In this document: positions 5,766-7,856 of the stretch, one piece after another | Numbering within the stretch: the stretch's first letter is position 1 | Layout of the letters: every line of letters starts with the position of its first letter | Source: JBKJUK01 sp046590705 | Lineage (GTDB): Bacteria > Acidobacteriota > Thermoanaerobaculia > Gp7-AA8 | Direction of reading: 5' to 3' | Assembly (NCBI GenBank): GCA_046590705.1 | Contig: JBKJUK010000301.1 | Coordinates: 1-7,856 of the forward strand | DNA length: 7,856 nucleotides | Position numbers and translations under genes: made by a program | Notes under the pieces: model-generated | Databases searched by the model: none | What the model saw: the letters and a program-made list of their open reading frames with translations, nothing else | What the model was told of the DNA's origin: nothing

Positions 5766-7127
5766 ATGAACGAGTCCCCAGCCAACGGCGCAGCGAAGAC
5801 GTTTCTCGTGCTCGCTCTACTGTTTGGAACGCTATCGGCGCTACTCACTCCACCGTTCCAGGTACCAGATGAGCCGGCCCACTTTTTTCGCGCCGTATCC
5901 GTCTCTCACGGTCGATTGAGTGCAGACGCGAATGGCGCGTTTCTTCCGGCCTGGTCTGTCGATCTCGCCCGACGGCAGCTTGGAAAGTTCTCAGAGGATC
6001 CGTCCGCCCGGACCTCGCGCGCGCAAATCGTGGCCAGCGCACCGGCCGAATACGATGAGGCGGCCATCTTCGTTCCCGGAGGCAAGCCGGGAGTCGCCTG
6101 CCGTCTCTGCTACACGGCTTCCTCGTACACACCGCTTCCTTACGCGGCTTCGGCAGTTGCACTCTCGTTGTCCCGGCGATTACAGCTGCCCCCACTCACC
6201 GGGTTCTACGCTGGCAGAATCGCAAACCTTCTCCTGGCCACAGCACTCATCGTTGCAGCCATTCTCATCGCACCATTCGGCAAGTGGCTTCTGGCGCTGC
6301 TCGCTCTCTCACCGATGTCCGTCCACCTGATGGCCTCCTACTCAGCCGACTCGCTGACGATTGCCTCAGCGTTCCTGCTGTTTTCGATGTCTGTTCGTTC
6401 CTGGTTCAAACTCGAGGGCAGGTTTAATCCAGCCTCTGTTCACCTTCCGGTGAGCGGGGCCGTATTCGCGCTCTGTAAACCAACTCTCATCCTGCTGCTA
6501 CCCCTGCTCGTCCCGCTTCGACGCGCGCGAACTTCCGCTGCCGCGCTGACTCTGTACGCAGGAACGATCGTCGCCGCCCTGTCGGCGGCTTCGTGGTGGA
6601 GCGCACGTCCGCTCGAGAACATGCTCATCTCACCAACACAGCAGTTCTGGGGAATCGTGCGTAATCCCCTCGCCTTCGCGAATGTGCTGGGTCGCACATG
6701 GATTGATTACAGTCCTCGGTATTTCGAGGAACTGGTCGGCAAACTCGGGTGGATGGATGTGCATCTCCCCGCCCCTATTCTGCTCGGCTTCTACGTCCTC
6801 ATCCTTTACGCCTGCAGAGTAGAAAGGTCACCCCTCAACGGCGCGCAACGCCTGATGCTGGTCGTGACATTCGCCATGTCGGCCCTGCTCGTGTTCCTGA
6901 CGATTTACCTTACATGGAATCGCGTCGAGGCCCCGCTGATCGACGGAGTACAAGGCCGTTACTTCATACCGCTCTCACCGCTGCTCGCTTTCGCGATCAC
7001 GCGCCCGAGCGCAACTGCCGCGGCACGCACTTCTCATGGTCATGCGCTGCTGTTGATCTGCTGCTCGACAGCGATTCTGATCGGTTCGACGTATGCAGTG
7101 CTGGCGCGGTATTACTTTGTGTGGTGA
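5766..7127 (+). CDS. DUF2142-family polytopic membrane protein
   Basis: The 453-aa product matches the DUF2142 family as I recall it; its biochemical role is not established, though it resembles GT-C glycosyltransferases in layout. The first membrane segment (about 12-28) runs into TPPFQVPDEPAHFFRA at 28-43, the family hallmark, with D35 and E36 placed like the acidic pair of GT-C enzymes. YTPLPYAASA (121-130), YAGRIANLLLA (148-158), SPMSVHLMASYSADSLTIA (182-200) and LCKPTLILLLPLL (236-248) follow. PLAFANVLGRTW with KLGWMDVHLP (301-335) and QGRYFIPLSPLL (397-408) are further family-like motifs. About ten membrane segments are likely. A CRLC pair (C112, C115) sits in the first large external loop. 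The gene begins 27 nt after the preceding one, same strand, so they are probably cotranscribed. No Shine-Dalgarno site precedes the ATG, but TACAAT at 5748-5753 does. Confidence 0.85.
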   Translation: MNESPANGAAKTFLVLALLFGTLSALLTPPFQVPDEPAHFFRAVSVSHGRLSADANGAFLPAWSVDLARRQLGKFSEDPSARTSRAQIVASAPAEYDEAAIFVPGGKPGVACRLCYTASSYTPLPYAASAVALSLSRRLQLPPLTGFYAGRIANLLLATALIVAAILIAPFGKWLLALLALSPMSVHLMASYSADSLTIASAFLLFSMSVRSWFKLEGRFNPASVHLPVSGAVFALCKPTLILLLPLLVPLRRARTSAAALTLYAGTIVAALSAASWWSARPLENMLISPTQQFWGIVRNPLAFANVLGRTWIDYSPRYFEELVGKLGWMDVHLPAPILLGFYVLILYACRVERSPLNGAQRLMLVVTFAMSALLVFLTIYLTWNRVEAPLIDGVQGRYFIPLSPLLAFAITRPSATAAARTSHGHALLLICCSTAILIGSTYAVLARYYFVW

Positions 7128-7856
7128 GTCGCGAAGACTGTGCTTCTGTTACGAACGCCGGCAAGTGCCGAGGCGTTTGACGCTGTCTGATCGGATCGCC
7201 TCAGATCCAGAAACGAGTGGCCGCTGTCGGTGGCCACCGTCCAGGAACCCGCCTTCATCTTCACGCCCGGGTCGGCGACTACCGCGTCTGCTCCAGCACG
7301 GCCAAAGTGACCAAGGATCGCGGCTTGCCGCTGCGGGTTCGCGGAGACCAGCGCCCCCAGGTCACGCTTCGGGACCTCCGCAACAATTCGAACGTTCGCA
7401 AGACGTGCCCAATAGGCAGCACTCATCGAGTCGCCGATCACAGCCACCTGGCTTCCGCTCCCGAAGCCATTTCGCGCCAGCAGCGCAGTAATCTGACGTA
7501 CATCGTTCCCTTTAATCCCTGAAGACATCCGCATCGCAATGATGTCGTTGACTGGCGTGGCAAAAAGAAACGAAGCTGCAAGTACGAGCCCCAGATTCGC
7601 GACCACGCCGCGGGTGTCGCTCCGGTCAAGTCGCAGAGCAGCAGCGGACGGCAGAACCATCAGACAGATCGCTGCAGCGACAAAGCGCGGCTCAATATGC
7701 ACAGGCAGGTAGAGCAGGAATACTGCGACGCCGACCAGAAAGAGGCAGATGACTTCGCGTGAGCGGGGCGGCCACGATGCACAGTATGCGATCACGAGTC
7801 CGAGCAGGGCCGGAAACACACTTCGCACCAGTTCGAGAACCGCAAACGATGTACGC
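7112..7856 (-). CDS. C-terminal part of a membrane glycosyltransferase-like protein with a soluble tail domain (partial)
   Basis: This frame is open through the right edge, so the N-terminus is missing; 247 residues are visible. Three to four hydrophobic segments come first (about 12-26, 37-52, 57-73 and 87-100). The stretch HIEPRFVAAAICLMVLPSAA around 53-71 resembles the EPRYLLP region near the end of GT39-like transferases, so a role in glycan transfer is inferred. After the last segment comes a soluble domain of about 120 residues, with a predicted beta strand and turn VAVIGDS, then MSAAYWARLANVRIVAEVP and a strand-like ADAVVADP. I have seen similar tails on other bacterial membrane proteins but cannot name the family. 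The GTG at 7826-7828 is unlikely to be the true start because coding-like hydrophobic sequence continues upstream. The stop TAA at 7112-7114 lies inside the end of the convergent DUF2142 gene. Confidence 0.65.
   Translation of the reverse strand, partial: RTSFAVLELVRSVFPALLGLVIAYCASWPPRSREVICLFLVGVAVFLLYLPVHIEPRFVAAAICLMVLPSAAALRLDRSDTRGVVANLGLVLAASFLFATPVNDIIAMRMSSGIKGNDVRQITALLARNGFGSGSQVAVIGDSMSAAYWARLANVRIVAEVPKRDLGALVSANPQRQAAILGHFGRAGADAVVADPGVKMKAGSWTVATDSGHSFLDLRRSDQTASNASALAGVRNRSTVFATHHTK
7154..7177 (+). terminator. Possible intrinsic terminator after the DUF2142 gene
   Basis: AACGCC-GGC pairs with GCC-GGCGTT around an AAGT loop, a 9-bp GC-rich stem with a 2-nt bulge (GA). It begins 27 nt after the DUF2142 stop. 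Only three Ts close the structure on the plus strand, so termination strength is doubtful. It also lies within the tail codons of the convergent minus-strand gene, so the repeat could partly reflect coding sequence. Confidence 0.35.

Overview
The window carries one end of a bacterial str (streptomycin) ribosomal operon on the minus strand, next to a small group of polytopic membrane proteins that look like lipid-carrier glycosyltransferases or relatives of them. Base composition is moderately GC-rich. The protein sequences (EF-Tu beginning MAKEKFDRSKPHVN, a standard S12 and S7, and an EF-G of 692 residues) fit a free-living Gram-negative-type bacterium. Acidobacteriota or Gemmatimonadota are my best guesses from memory of their EF-Tu sequences, but I cannot settle the phylum without a search.

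Layout, left to right. Positions 1-930 hold the first 310 codons of tuf (minus strand; the C-terminus lies beyond the left edge). Positions 1025-3103 hold fusA, 3432-3902 rpsG and 3920-4294 rpsL, all on the minus strand, so the transcription order is rpsL, rpsG, fusA, tuf. The rpsL-rpsG gap is only 17 nt and the fusA-tuf gap is 94 nt. The rpsG-fusA gap is an unusual 328 bp without a credible gene, but with several inverted repeats that could form alternative RNA folds. A strong sigma70-type promoter (TTGACA, 17 nt, TAGAGT) drives the operon from 4366-4394. No rpoC lies directly upstream; a divergent membrane-protein gene is there instead.

On the plus strand, 4488-5738 encodes a GT-C/PMT-like (GT39-like) glycosyltransferase candidate. 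Only 27 nt later, 5766-7127 encodes a DUF2142-family membrane protein, so the two are probably one operon. Converging on them from the right edge, 7112-7856 (minus strand) is the C-terminal part of a third membrane protein. It ends in a soluble domain, and its stop codon lies inside the end of the DUF2142 gene (16-bp tail-to-tail overlap). A hairpin at 7154-7177 may terminate the plus-strand transcript.

The str genes act together in translation: S12 and S7 are 30S subunit proteins, EF-Tu delivers aminoacyl-tRNA and EF-G drives translocation. The membrane proteins probably act in surface glycan or glycoprotein assembly, but no substrate can be read from the sequence. I see no mobile element, CRISPR array, tRNA or rRNA. 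Most of the window is ordinary. The most unusual parts are the long structured rpsG-fusA gap and the glycosyltransferase-like cluster beside the ribosomal operon.
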